Shown here in pieces: positions 13,253 to 24,895 of a stretch of 64,000 nucleotides of DNA. A program made the translations under genes and the position numbers. Each line of letters starts with the position of its first letter. The stretch's first letter is position 1. Under the pieces are notes generated by a model. That model was not told the DNA's origin. It ran no database searches and was given only the letters and a program-made list of their open reading frames with translations. Origin of the DNA: Branchiostoma floridae (taxonomy: Eukaryota; Chordata; Leptocardii; Amphioxiformes; Branchiostomatidae); NCBI RefSeq assembly GCF_000003815.2, contig NC_049986.1, positions 12,965,876 through 13,029,875 of the forward strand, read 5' to 3'.

Positions 13253-14143
13253 ATGGCTTCTGTCGACGCCCAGAGACTGATCGCGCTGTCCATCGGCAAG
13301 CTGCAGGCCTCCCGATCACAACGTGGCGGGATCGACTTGCATAAGAACCTTCTAGTATCCCACGTACTCTATACGGCTCGGACTGCGTTGCTGACCGGGA
13401 TGGTTCCCGAGTACTACCACGCTGAAACAACAGCAGTGCAGACCGACGACGACACCGTGGATTGTCCCGAAAGGGTGGAGGAAGTGGCCGTGCCAGTCCC
13501 CGAGAGTAGGGAGTGTGACTCAGCGTTGCCGAGTGGGGAGGGCGAGGGGGAGACCAAAACCCTTTGTACACTCACGCCGGTTGTTGACCTCGCCCAACCG
13601 CCGCTTACATCAGCAAGCGGAAATGTCGACTCGCGCCTACAAGAGACTGATGTAACCCTGACCGAGACTATGGACAAGGAGAATATTTCTACCGAGCAAC
13701 AACAGAACCTAACCACGACCTCGCTGCAGCCCGCTGTGCTCGGTGAAAGGTGCGCGAACGTTCCCACGGCCTCGTGCGACAACAAGCGATCGGCGGCGCC
13801 ATGTTCCTGTTGTCGCAAGCGGAAGCAATCCGAAACCGAAGCCGCCTGTGACTCAATTTCCCCCAAGAAACGGAGAATCGAGCAGCAGGAAACGGACTCA
13901 GAAAGCGACTCGTGGGAAACAACAGAGGACATGTGTACGGAGTCGCCCGTTTCCAGTCTTGTTAGCATCTTCAACTCAGGATTTAAAGGACTGGTGCACA
14001 GCTCGATTGAACTAGAATCCGAGCCACCACAACAAGCTGTGCCCAGATCGGGACCAAACTCATCCAAACAAGGACTCCAGCAGTGTATGCAGGAAGTAGT
14101 AACTTCTATCGGGACACTAGCCAGACCGATTGTTGCATTCTAG
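13253..14143 (+). CDS. IER5L: Immediate-early response protein, IER5L/IER5/IER2 family
   Basis: A single-exon gene (296 aa), as IER genes usually are. The ATG at 13253 is chosen over an in-frame upstream Met at 13115 because the family domain begins right there. The N-terminus DAQRLIALSIGKL...SQRGGIDLHKNLLVSHVL matches the IER domain of vertebrate IER2, IER5 and IER5L, and DAQ..I resembles IER5L most. Basic patches CCRKRK (186-191) and KKRR (205-208) look like nuclear-localisation signals. A conserved C-terminal block with VSSLVSIFNSGFKGL (about 233-248) follows. The middle is acidic, Ser/Thr-rich and probably disordered. Family members are growth-factor- and stress-induced nuclear proteins; IER2 and IER5 bind protein phosphatase 2A. 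The gene may be the single ancestor-type copy, so the symbol marks the family rather than strict orthology. Confidence 0.85.
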   Translation: MASVDAQRLIALSIGKLQASRSQRGGIDLHKNLLVSHVLYTARTALLTGMVPEYYHAETTAVQTDDDTVDCPERVEEVAVPVPESRECDSALPSGEGEGETKTLCTLTPVVDLAQPPLTSASGNVDSRLQETDVTLTETMDKENISTEQQQNLTTTSLQPAVLGERCANVPTASCDNKRSAAPCSCCRKRKQSETEAACDSISPKKRRIEQQETDSESDSWETTEDMCTESPVSSLVSIFNSGFKGLVHSSIELESEPPQQAVPRSGPNSSKQGLQQCMQEVVTSIGTLARPIVAF

Positions 14144-17100
14144 ACTCACCAACTTTCCTGTAGTGACTGTATATAGTAATTTGTTTTTGTACCACTTCAT
14201 ATCTGCCGCCCTGATGCGCTGTTCTTACGAAACAAAGGCAGATGTTTGTCGCAGCCATTCCACTGGCTCTGATACCATTTTCCTCAGCCGCATGTGCTAC
14301 AAAATCACCTTACTTTCGAAACTTAGATGCATTCGCACCGAAACAACATCTAGAGGAAGTCTATTTGTGCCAAATGTAGTGTAATAGAGGCGTGTTTTGA
14401 CCTGCGTCATTGAAGATTGGATGGTGCTCGATTTTCCTTTGTCTGATGATCTCGGTGACGTCAGACGATCATGTATACAATTATGCAGGTCAGCGGAGAA
14501 GGGCCTCGTGGCAAGCTGGCAGACAACTCCAAATCACTGCAATCAAATTCTGTTGCTTTAACGAGTCTAAATTGCATCTTTTGAATCATGTATGGCCATC
14601 GGATGCCAGAAATTGTGCTACATGTTTTGGTTAGCTGTTGCAAAATGGTGTTTACTTTTTCGTGTCTGGAAGCGAGGACCCAATTTCCGCCAGCGTTTGA
14701 TGCAAATCAAGTTTCATTGTTATGCATCGAGCAAACAAGGGTGCTAGTAGCAGGGGCCCAGGTCGGGGTTTTCCCGCCGGGGTTCCCCTCTAGTCTCCAA
14801 CCATCTGTGCCCCTAGATGTCTGTTTTCTTCTGTTGTCTTACCGACACTACCATATTTGGTATCAGGAATGTAGACAGGCTGGCTGAGGAATTCTCGTGC
14901 AATAGCGGCAAAAAGAACAGCTGCCCCAGGGCCAAATCTGTAAACACACAAGAAGATGAAAAGCTGCTAGCTTGATCTTTTGTAAATATTGTAGTCTAGG
15001 GAAAAACTCGACAAGCCGTACAACTCCTGTACTCATATGAAGAGTACTTACAATGATATTGTACATGTTTTTTTATCGTTAATTTATGCTGGAACCCGAG
15101 ATGTGAGATTGTATGGTTCAAAAGACACTTGAGCCTGATATGTACATACTTGCAATGTGACTCGCTGTTGTTATGGTAACGCAGGTGATGCGTTGCCTTA
15201 CGTCATGTTCTGGGAATAAAAAGTCCCATCGGATGATGACACATGAATATCATTGTGCGTGTGGTTTTATTGTGAATATTTTATGTGCATTTTCGCGCCT
15301 CTGTAATACGATACACGATGACATAAGTCAGTCTGAGTTCAGTTTGGACCGGTTTATCCGGTACCTGAACTAGTTCACCAGACATTGCAACATTCTAGTC
15401 CCCAAGAATGTTTTAAGGATATAGACTAGAGATTTATTTAATCGACGCTGCGGAAGGAAAAATACAGCACTAGCAATGTGCTATTTTTTTGTCTGGCAAA
15501 ATACAAACTGGGCGGCAGATTTTTTTAAATATTTTGCAAATCATTTGCCAGATTTGGTAGAAATGTCAACGTGACAGGAAGTTGGGCGCAGGTGAAAAGA
15601 GACTTGAGAACAGGAAATTGCCAAATACGCCGCCAAACTCCTGAAATCCGTCTTTCCGCAAGGCTAAGCTACGCAGTACAAGACCTTGAGCACCCGTCTG
15701 GCGATGTGCCAGTACAGACACAAACACTGAGCGTTTCTGAGAAGAGGCGGTTTCCGTAGCCACAAAAGGCTTGAATTCGAAGCCTGTGCCTCAGGCAAGA
15801 ACAGAAATATCCTCCCTTCCACAGGAAAACAGGAAGTAAGGGTGAATATTGAAGCCTTTTTGAGAACAAGGAAGACGCCTCAAGTGCGAACAAATTGCCC
15901 GAATCATATATCCCGTTATGATAACTCCAAATATGGTGAATAAAACACCAGGGAATTAGAATCCCCCATGTGTCGTATCACCTGCTCATCAAGAGCGGCG
16001 CGTTCTGTGAAACCAATTTTACTTTCATTGAAAGCCGACTGACAGAAAAATCCCCATGAAAACCATTCACTGGCCTACGTGCTGCTATTATTAGAATATA
16101 TTTATTTTGTACCGGATTGTGATCAAATTGTAAACGTTTGTGACTCGAGTAAACGCACTGACACCAGCAATTTTCACTTTTTTAGTGCCTTGGTAGGACA
16201 GTGACGGTATATTATGATCATAACAAAGCTCTAACGTTACCACCAGTGAATAGAGCAAGCGTAGTGATGTTTGTTTTGGGAAAAATGTCTAATGCAACTC
16301 CTGTCTCACAAAGCGTCCGCACGGTCGTGTGATTGTTTGGTCTGACGTCACCAGGAAACTAACCCGCGTCACACCAGCTTTAGGTTCCTCTCAACAGACA
16401 TTAAACTATTTCCTGTACTCTATACCGGTCTCATGAGTCATAAACGTACCGAAGTCCATGCCTATAGTGTTTATACATACATGCACACATGGTAAAGGAA
16501 ACAGTGGTTAGATGTACCATATGTCTACATGCCGACTGTGTTCAGCTGGCATTTATTCCTCGGCGTACAGAACGTAGTCTAATGTATTTCTGTGAAATTA
16601 CTAGTACTCAGTTTTCCTCTGTAATTCGATACAATCGCATTGTGGTTTTTTTTCTAGAAAAGGTTCGCTTTTGTGTTCAGGTTGACAATGGATTTCCAAT
16701 CCTATAAATGAACCGCAGATCGATTCAGCAACCCAAACAATAATAATAATGTTACATGAATTTGCTATAAATGTCAAACATAGGTTTTAAGAAATGCATA
16801 ACGTTATATAACGTCTTATATGTATTGTGGATAATTCTGATGTCAAATCCCCTGCTGCGTGCCCTTTGCCCCCCTCCCCCACCGAGAGCCTGTGTACAAA
16901 AGGTTTTGTGGTGTTGACTAACTGGAATGGCAGGTATGCAAACACAAAACCGCAGTGTTCGGGGCACGATGCACTGCAGACAACCGTATACACCAGACTA
17001 CACACGGTATACAGACATCCGAATACTTGTCTGACGTTTGATAAGCACACACACGACTATACATGCATTATTGTAATTTTATACGGCACTTGTTAGGGAT

Positions 17101-19672
17101 ATGCATTTATGCAGGCGACCTAAATTTTACCGCACCATGAATTTTCATCAGAAATCCTTCATAAGGGCGTTCCCCGTTCCACTCGCCCACCTGAACCGGC
17201 TTACGCTAACCAAACAAATAGAGCCGTTACCAATAGCAACCAGGTAAAGCTGTCTCAGCCTAGTTCGCGAAGGGCGTTGGCCGATAAATTATAGTGCACG
17301 TCCCATGTATTAGTGATTGAATTGCATGCGTGGCAACCGCCTATGTTATGGTTCACGCAGCCACAGCAGAACATCACAGTGTTTTGCTATGGCGTATTCC
17401 TAAACGTAACCGCCTATCGATAATCATTTTGGGATATATCATAATAATAATGGAATATATAGCTCTAAAATATCAAATTGATATTTGAGAAAAATATGTC
17501 GTCACTTTTTAATTTCCGATTCAATACATATGAATAATTTCCTCTGGACAAACATGAGTAGCATGCTTATGGATTAGATTCCTGGGGAATTAAAATTGAG
17601 GAAGTGGTTAGCTGACCGTTATTACATTACGTGTCACGGTTTGGTGTAAACAGGAAGTCTTTACATTGTGGAATGACCGGCCTTTGGATAGAGACCACCA
17701 CTCAAAATGTCACATTCAATTGTTTCGGAATGGAGTGAAAAATTAAGAGAAGATAAAAAAAAATATATCTGCGTTGTGGCACTTAACAATTTCTAGAACA
17801 TGATATTTTCCTCTTTTTTAATGTTCATGAACATTCCAAGCAATTTATAATCATTCGACAATAATTCTAATAAAAGTACCAATATTAAAACCTCGCGATG
17901 AATTGAAATGGACAATATGAGGTTATATGAAGAGAGAGATTATCAAAGTATCATATGTCATTTTATGTGTGCCAACTGAAGAACAACAACAACACGAAAG
18001 AAGCATAATTATTCACCTTCATGTCCATAAACGGTTTATAACATCAATGTCTAATATAATTGCCTTTCTGTCAGATCCCAGAAAACAGGAAGTATCAGAA
18101 GGGATCCCTCCTTCCGTCCATCCAGGGTTATTAATGTACCGGAGCTTCCGGAGTACGCACGAGGAAATTGTACAGCAGAGCCACGGGGTTCTGTAAGGCA
18201 GGAAATGGTAATGATGGAAGATTGTTATAAAGACAGGGAAATGCCTCCTAAATCGTCACCACAAATAGGGAAATTTATATTTGTCCGTTTATATGTTTTT
18301 CACAGCAGAATCATAATGATATGATAACATAATGTAATGTTGATATTTTTTTTTGTTTACATACTTTTATGGCTAGCGCCTGACATTGTCATTACCTAGT
18401 GTAAAAAAATCAATGATAGATTTGATGCAACATTCAAACATAGCTTTCACCTGATTCGTTAGCTTTGTTTGTTTGTTGCACTTTTCTACATTTTCTTTGA
18501 TATTTGATAACAGAGTGATTCACATAGATACTTTTTTTGTATTATTCCGATTTAATTTTTGAAATTTGCAAATTATGTTTAGTATTGTTATTGTATGATC
18601 TAACTCTTGATTCATTTTGATATTACACGTCATAATTTCAACTTATTTCATTTGTCAATTTTGTTCAGTTTTGATTCATATCATCATGTTTCAAGTTCCT
18701 GGGACATGCGAGGAGGCCCACGAAAGTCACATTTATAGGCTTCTTCTCCCTGCATGTTTATTAATCTCATGTATATTCATTGTCTTAATCAAATCAAATC
18801 AAATCAAATAAATGACCACACGGTTTCTCGTGGAGCGAATACGTTTTCAGAACAAATCGACCTTTCGCAAGTCTCTATTAACACACATCTCTGGGCTGAA
18901 CAAATACTACAAGCATAATTTGGCTCAAATGGGGAGATATTTTGCCGAATCAGCCGTCCATAGATAGGAACAACTCATTTGACAAAATATCTCTACTGAA
19001 TTTAGTTGGGCCAATTTTTACTACTTTTTACTATCCCTTGGAGTTTTCTAGTGGTGCCTTTTGCAGGGCGGGATCAGCTAGAGAATAATAATGACCGTAG
19101 GTGGAGAGAAAAGCTTGTCCAGACGTCACCTGACGTGACAGTCTCTATCACGCACTCATCACCAAACAATCATGTTAACACGTGTCATGTCGCACACCTG
19201 CAGTTCATGATACCGCTCATGTGTGTCCGTCCATACAAATGAGTTTATACTAGAGGTCGGGATTTCATCAGTACGTGCACGGCGACCGTTACGTGGGTTA
19301 CCGAAGACGGCACTGACGTCGACGTCGACGCACGCCTGCGTCAAACACGCCGGAAGAATCCGCCCACGACCGGTATCGCTGACCTCGCCCACTTGCATTG
19401 ACACTGAACAGATTTGTTATAATTCGATTTTAACAGCGTGCTGGTCCTGTAACCACATATGCTATATGAAGATGACATTATTTTCATCGGTTTTGTTCAC
19501 CCTATTAATTCTTCTCCACCCACATAATTTTATGCCGATTCTGGAGGCGTGTGGCCCATGATGTGGTTCATGCGTAGCGGAAATAAAATACTTACTGCTT
19601 GGTATCAGGTGTCAATATTTTGACGCGATGTATAAGTGTGAAAGTAGCAAGTCACGCAGGGGCTCGGAAACA
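14144..19672. other. Gene-poor DNA downstream of the IER-like gene
   Basis: No exon could be supported in this 5.5 kb. It includes two more perfect CArG matches (14851-14860 and 15927-15936). AATCA-type repeats at about 18787-18811 end a likely LINE 3' tail. The rest is unremarkable AT-rich sequence. Confidence 0.5.
18640..18811 (+). mobile_element. Probable LINE 3' tail with (AATCA)n end
   Basis: The stretch ends in four or five tandem ATCAA/AATCA units followed by AATAAATG. This is like the short-repeat 3' tails of non-LTR retrotransposons seen at 22202 and 59730. No longer reverse-transcriptase coding match is visible. Confidence 0.4.
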
Positions 19673-19881
19673 TACTCTCCAAGCAGAGGTTCGGCTTCGG
19701 CTGTGTTTTGACTTTATTTTGGCGTTTTTGTCGAGCTTTCTATTTGTATGCATTCTTTATGTCCGCCATTATTTCTTTATGTGCGACATAGAGAAAACAG
19801 CTGCAGTACAAAATAGAAAGCTCGACGAAAAAATGCCCATATGTTTAAAACAGCCGGAGCCGAACCTCTGCTTGGAGAATA
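19673..19881. mobile_element. Fold-back MITE, TACTCTCCAAGCAGAGG family
   Basis: A 209 bp element with terminal inverted repeats. The left end TACTCTCCAAGCAGAGGTTC is mirrored by GAACCTCTGCTTGGAGAATA at the right, and the inner arms (GCTTTCTATTTGT / AAAATAGAAAGC) pair as well. The TIR core is shared with elements at 35496 and 55110. No clear 9-bp target duplication remains, so this copy may be older or rearranged. Confidence 0.8.
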
Positions 19882-21659
19882 GGATCTAAGTTGAAATTCG
19901 ATTCGAAAAATGTCAAGTCATCCGTGAATTACATTTCGGCTCTAGATATCGTATACCGTGCCTTGGTGACAAAGGTCATTGGCAAAATCTGAATTTGTTT
20001 ATTCAGTATGCTGACGCATAGGAAGGTGTTAGTATCCGTGCGGTCATTGACCTATCTGCTCACACTCCGCATGGATAATCGTATAAACGTGATATTCAAG
20101 GCCGTGCCGCGCGGGATATTGGAAAACCGTTACATTTGCGCCTGGCGCATCCCAAAGTCAGAACGTGCGTTTTCAAGGTCACTACGCAGTACGTGCGTAA
20201 CCGTTACAAGTAGATATACAGACAGTGGTAAAATTATGTGGGAGTAGGAAGTTGCCTCCAAGGCCTGTTAATTCATACGAACGACTACAAGAGCACGTAA
20301 CCGTTTTCATGACATTTATTTTTCTCTCTCTCTATATATATGTATTTCATTTCATTTTATCTATTTATCCAGGGACAAACATGTTGCCACTAGGGCGGTT
20401 TTCAATGAGCCACGCGCAAATAAACATAATAAAGGTTCAATTCAACTTAAATGCATCAAAGATAGAAAAATACATGTATTATACAACAAACCAAAGAAAT
20501 GCACACTAGTGACACAAGCAACTCAATATAATAAATAAGTTCTACACCCTTGATATTTGCCCTCATTTACCATTGTGTGAAGTGTGAACCACAAAAAAAA
20601 AAAAGAAACCTGGAAATTTCGCGAAAATACTGAGCCGAACTCTACATCTTCTTGGAGATTAATCCCGTGTCCACGCACCTAGGTTTTGTTGGCATGAATA
20701 TTGCAATTCGACCTAACGTCTCAGACGTTGACGTAAGTAGACAAATGAAATGCGTAAATCGCTCAGTATAAAAACATCGACCTACATAGAAACAGCCTAA
20801 TATTCTACAATTTTGTATAATCTAAACATTACTTTCCGTGACACATCTATCGCGCCTTTCTGATATGCTAATGTAATCATATGAATTGGCTTCGCTCCGA
20901 CGCATGCACACCTACACACGTTGCCATAACGACCACTATAATATCGCTAAAAATAGCAACCATTCAAAACTGAGAAATCACGACGCTGCTCTGATAGCGG
21001 CGAGGCAATCAGGTCCAAAAATAGCTTCTCTCGGCGAACGTTTTGAACTCCCGCCAAGTTATATGTAGCATATGGATGAAAACGGTCGCTAGTACGAACT
21101 TACAATGGGTTCAGACTGGTACCCGATACGTAAGGTATATATTTAGTTCCCTAGATATAGACTTCTAAGTTCTAACACACGTTGTCATCCCATTTCCCTT
21201 TCATGCTAGTAGTAGTTAAGGCTTTGTCTCGACATAAGAGAAAGAGTTCCATGATCCAGATTTTGTGGCTACTACTTCTGGTTTGTTCTGGTTTTGACAA
21301 TTGTTTGTCAACACATTTTATATATTTTTTCGGTATTTATTATTTAAAAAATTCTATTTATCGTTACCTTTAATCACAATTGCTTCTTTACGTGCGTAAA
21401 ATTGCACAGAAGAGGATACGGTGGATTCATCTTCTGGACCAACATAAATTAAACAATGTCTCTGTATTTTTGTCAATTTATCATTACTTTGAATTACTTT
21501 GCATACAAAACTAAGATTAAGTCATATGATATTATTTTGACCTCTGACCTCTCTTGCTTTGTTTAAGCAAGTTTCTTTTTTTTTGTTCTTCACATTCTAT
21601 TCAATTATATCAATGTAATTGTACGACTCTGGGTAGAATAGTGATTAACATAACAGTGC
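19882..21659. other. Gene-poor DNA
   Basis: No coding exon is supported. A CT/TA-rich tract and TTTCATTTCATTTTATC near 20325-20375, next to TTATCCAGGGAC, resemble a LINE or SINE tail in minus orientation. Confidence 0.4.
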
Positions 21660-21715
21660 AACACTAATGGAGATCGAAATAAACAAACAAACAAACAAAC
21701 AAATAAACAAAGGTC
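21660..21715 (+). mobile_element. Retroposon 3' tail with (AAAC)n
   Basis: GGAGATCGAAATAAAC followed by several AAAC units is a typical retroposon end. The body upstream cannot be delimited by eye. Confidence 0.4.
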
Positions 21716-21799
21716 AGCGAAATCACATCCTTAATACGAAGTTTTCACGAAATCGTCTTCCGGGAGGGACGTTAAACAGCCTCATTACTCATACTTTGG

Positions 21800-22250
21800 G
21801 TACCTACTGGCTGCAAAATACACCAGATTATTATTATCATTATTATTATTTGTATTGGAATGTGAGTTATATAGTGATATACGTAATTCTTTTATTAATG
21901 CCCTGAATTTTGATACACGAGCTAAACAGTTAGTAAAAGATGAGCTTTTTGTATACATAATGAAATCATCTGACAACATTGTACTGCAAAAACTCTGTGA
22001 ATTCATATACACTTGTTTCAAGAAGAGAAAAGAGACATGTAAATTGTAGAATAGTATAGCATTACATATTTGACTATTTTGTAAACGATAGATGTACTTA
22101 TAGTGTAGCATAGCCTTAGTTGTTCTGTCTCTCCCACTGCCACTGTAAAGATTCTTTACAGCAAAGGTTTATGTAACTACTGCATTTAGCCCATATGGGC
22201 AAGGTCATGCAAATAAAGATCATTGTCATTGTCATTGTCATTATTAATTC
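21800..22250 (+). mobile_element. LINE 3'-end fragment (ORF2 C-terminus plus tail)
   Basis: An open frame up to the stop at 22047-22049 encodes CELYSDIRNSF...FVYIMKSSDN..LQKLCEFIYTCFKKR, the usual C-terminal Cys/aromatic segment of non-LTR retrotransposon proteins. It is followed by a short 3' UTR with TTAGCCCATATGGGC and CAAATAAAGATCATTGTC, then a (CATTGT)n tail. A related TTAGCCCGATAGGGC...CAATAAAGG sequence lies near 9016. The 5' part is missing. Confidence 0.65.
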
Positions 22251-22408
22251 AGCGCTAGCCGTTGGCATGTCTCTTCATGGTTTTTACGACATCTAGCGAC
22301 TAAAGTTTGTAATGCATTCGGGATCTATCAGGTATTGCACAACTGGGAAGTGAAATTACAAGATCGAAAGTGTACGCAATAAAACCCTCTGTATCGGAAG
22401 CTGCCGTC

Positions 22409-22532
22409 GGGTGAGCCGTGGCCTAGTGGGCTTCTCCTCTGAGACGAAAGCAGATCGGAACTACCCACTCCTGTCCTCGGGTTCGAATCCCGTGGGCTGT
22501 GGGTGCCTGCTAGGCTAACTCGACACTCATCC
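22409..22532 (+). ncRNA. Candidate Pol III ncRNA (vault-RNA-like), copy 1
   Basis: A 124 nt unit. The first seven bases GGGTGAG pair perfectly (one G-U) with the last seven CTCATCC, and TTTT follows at once (22533-22536), as in a Pol III terminator. The A box TGGCCTAGTGG (22419-22429) and B box GGTTCGAATCC (22480-22490) match the tRNA-type consensus. Inside, AGTGGG can pair with CCCACT and CGGG with CCCG around the B box. This arrangement (closing stem, A and B boxes, CC-TTTT end) is that of vault RNAs, the small RNAs of the vault particle. Upstream blocks shared with copies 2-4 lie about 85 and 130-150 bp before the start. A tRNA-derived SINE is the main alternative. Confidence 0.65.
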
Positions 22533-22967
22533 TTTTGACTTCTTTTTCTCCTCCGTCTCTTTGTCATCATTGGCCTTTACTTATGAATCTTATCTACTGC
22601 TAAACCTTATATGATCTTACATTATTTTTGTATCACAAAACAACTCCTTTGTTAGCGAAAAATTACATGATTGTTGTATCAGCAGTTTTTCATTACTATT
22701 TCAAGCTCTCCCTGAAAAGCAACACAATTGAAACGTATGAAACACGGACTGTAAAAGTCTTTGTCGTGGATGACGCCGCTTTCGTTGCAGTCCATTTGGT
22801 GGTGTAGTAAAATCAAAGTCATGGACGTAGCCGCTTACTAAAAGCGATATCTGACGTGTAAAGTACAGGCGTCGGCTATGCACACCGAGGTATTGCACAA
22901 ACAGGGCAATAGTTGCGTGAGCCGGATCGACTCAATATCATAAGCAGCATTACAACATGTAGTTCTC

Positions 22968-23089
22968 GGGTGAGCCGTGGCCTAGCGGGCTTCTTCTCTG
23001 AGCCGAAAGCAGATCGGAACTACCCACTCCTGTCCTCGGGTTCGAACCCGGGGCTGTGGGTGCCTGCTAGACTAACTCGTCACTCATCC
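22968..23089 (+). ncRNA. Candidate Pol III ncRNA (vault-RNA-like), copy 2
   Basis: A 122 nt unit followed by TTTT (23090-23093). It has the same closing stem, an A box TGGCCTAGCGG and a B box GGTTCGAACCC. Differences from copy 1 are few and include one deleted T just after the B box. The upstream block TATTGCACAAACAGGGCAAT corresponds to those in the other copies. Downstream sequence diverges after the terminator. Confidence 0.65.
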
Positions 23090-23636
23090 TTTTACCATCT
23101 GCGTTGATCTTAAATACATGCACCTTGGGTTTCTTTTTTAATAATCGTCAGTACCTTTTATATCTATCGATATTTGTTTTTCATTGATTACTGGTTTGTA
23201 AAATAACAGCCCCCTTCTTAGTAAAGATCAAAACTGTTGTATCATCCCTGTGATTTGATTTGTTTTTATTAGAATTGCAAACGGTACAATACACGAGGCT
23301 TACAGGCAGCGGTATGCCTGTGTTGTGACCCACACATAAATACATAGACATAGCGTTACATGTAACAGTGATACAACGATCAAGACCACAATAAATGTTT
23401 GAAACATACATTGTCCACATTTCTTATAGGTTGAAACGATGACCTGAAATTTTGAAAGGTTGGGAGTGCTGCGGTAGTGTGGTATCAAATTCATGGGCAT
23501 AACAAGTTGTTAAAAGCGACGCTTGGTGGATTAAGTGAGTACGTCAGCTATGTACTTCAATATATTGCACAACCAGGAGTATTGTTGCGTGTAGTTATCG
23601 TCAACATTAAAAGCGGCATTACAACGTCTATCTACC

Positions 23637-23758
23637 GGGTGAGCCGTGGCCTAGTGGGCTTCTCCTCTGAGCCGAAAGCAGATCGGAACTACCCACTCCT
23701 GTCCTCGGGTTCCAACCCGGGGCTGTGGGTGCCTGCTAGACTAACTCGACACTCATCC
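23637..23758 (+). ncRNA. Candidate Pol III ncRNA (vault-RNA-like), copy 3
   Basis: A 122 nt unit followed by TTTT (23759-23762). The closing stem and A box are intact. The B box reads GGTTCCAACCC, with the usually invariant G replaced by C, so this copy may be weak or silent. Upstream blocks AAAAGCGACGCTTGG and TATTGCACAACCAGG are kept. Confidence 0.6.
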
Positions 23759-24222
23759 TTTTGCCATCTGCGTTTTTTCTTCCATCTTGTTGCCATGGGT
23801 CATTGTAAATATGATACATACGGTTGATTTCCCCGTTTATAAATCTTAGTTGCTTTTTTCTCTTTAGTTTGACTAGTTTCTTCACACAAGCTTGTCGTCA
23901 GTAAATGTTTTAACACGCTCTACTGAATGAAGATCTATTTCAACACCTCGCGAAAAACATCAATCTAAGGTCTGAAACATGAACTTTCTAAATTCTAAGA
24001 GCCGTTGTACTTGGAGTTTGTTGTTCGCATTTCATTTGGCAGTGCTGCAGTCGTGAAATCAAGTCACGTGTCAAAAGCGACATCTGGCGGATAACGTGTG
24101 CACGTCATCTGTGTACTACAAGGTACGAAGTATTGCACAGGCCTGGTATTGCACAACCATAGCTATTGTTGCGTGCATCACTAGTACTAGTATCAAAAGC
24201 AGTATTGCATCGTGTCTTTCTC

Positions 24223-24347
24223 GGGTGAGCCGTGGCCCAGTGGGCTTCTCCTCTGAGCCAAAAGCAGATTCGGAACTACCCACACCTGTCTGCGGGTTCG
24301 AATCCCGTGGGCTGTGGGTGTCTGCTGGGCTAACTCGACACTCATCC
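24223..24347 (+). ncRNA. Candidate Pol III ncRNA (vault-RNA-like), copy 4
   Basis: A 125 nt unit followed by TTTTT (24348-24352). The A box TGGCCCAGTGG and B box GGTTCGAATCC are perfect. It has a one-base insertion near AGATTCGG relative to the others. Upstream it keeps AAAAGCGACATCTGG and a doubled TATTGCAC block. It is about 350 bp upstream of the FBXW5 first exon, in the same orientation. Confidence 0.65.
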
Positions 24348-24657
24348 TTTTTCTATTTTTCTCAACACCGCCATAAACTTTTACAATGTTCTTTCTTCTT
24401 TTTTTCTTTACCTTCAAGGTAAATATTCTTTTTCCACATTTGATGACCCGCAGATGTGATTAAATTGTCACGGTCACTTTAATCTCGATATGATGTTGCA
24501 TTCGTTCAGAACGTTCCCTTTGCTCTGACCTTTATTTCTGACCTAATAAAGCAGTTTCTCAACAGCTGTTACAGTTCATATCAACTTGCTATGTTATGTA
24601 TCAGAAAAACTAGATTTAAGAATAAAGACGATATGAAGTTAACTGCGGAAGGTACAA

Positions 24658-24668
24658 CATTATATATA
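24658..24668 (+). promoter_or_regulatory. Possible TATA box of FBXW5
   Basis: TTATATATA lies about 230 bp upstream of the donor (GTAAGT at 24896) of a probable 5' untranslated exon of FBXW5. The position fits a core promoter, but the transcription start is unknown. Confidence 0.3.
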
Positions 24669-24689
24669 GCTACCCTTTCTCCACACACC

Positions 24690-24895
24690 TTCCGTCAGTT
24701 CCTAAACGCTCTTGTTGCATTTTGTTCATGAATCGCTAGTCGGCGCCTTTGATGCATCGCTGACTTCGGATCATCAATCATTTCCCAGACGTCCTTGCAA
24801 CAAAGATGGAGAAAGTAGTAGACGAGTTCGGAAGATTGTGGAATTTTGTGAAATATCTCGGAAATTCTTCAACGCACCTCTATTAGAAGAGATCG
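24690..24895 (+). other. Probable 5' untranslated exon of FBXW5
   Basis: A strong donor CG|GTAAGT at 24896 has no matching coding exon, while the first coding exon has an acceptor at 25829-25830 only three bases before its ATG. The simplest reading is a leader exon ending at 24895. Its 5' limit is a guess from the TATA-like site. Its frames contain short upstream ORFs. Confidence 0.5.

Noticed and set aside
13239-14067. Long antisense ORFs (up to 217 codons) opposite the IER-like gene
   Set aside because: They are shadows of a GC-richer coding frame, with no domain and no start context.
14851-15936. Two further perfect CArG boxes (14851-14860 and 15927-15936) downstream of the IER-like gene
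   Set aside because: About five such matches are expected by chance in 64 kb of this composition, and their position is less telling than the upstream one. They are mentioned but not called as elements.
22409-24347. The four units as ordinary tRNA genes
   Set aside because: They are 122-125 nt with no seven-pair acceptor arm around a 70-90 nt cloverleaf and no readable anticodon arm. The closing stem encloses the entire longer RNA.
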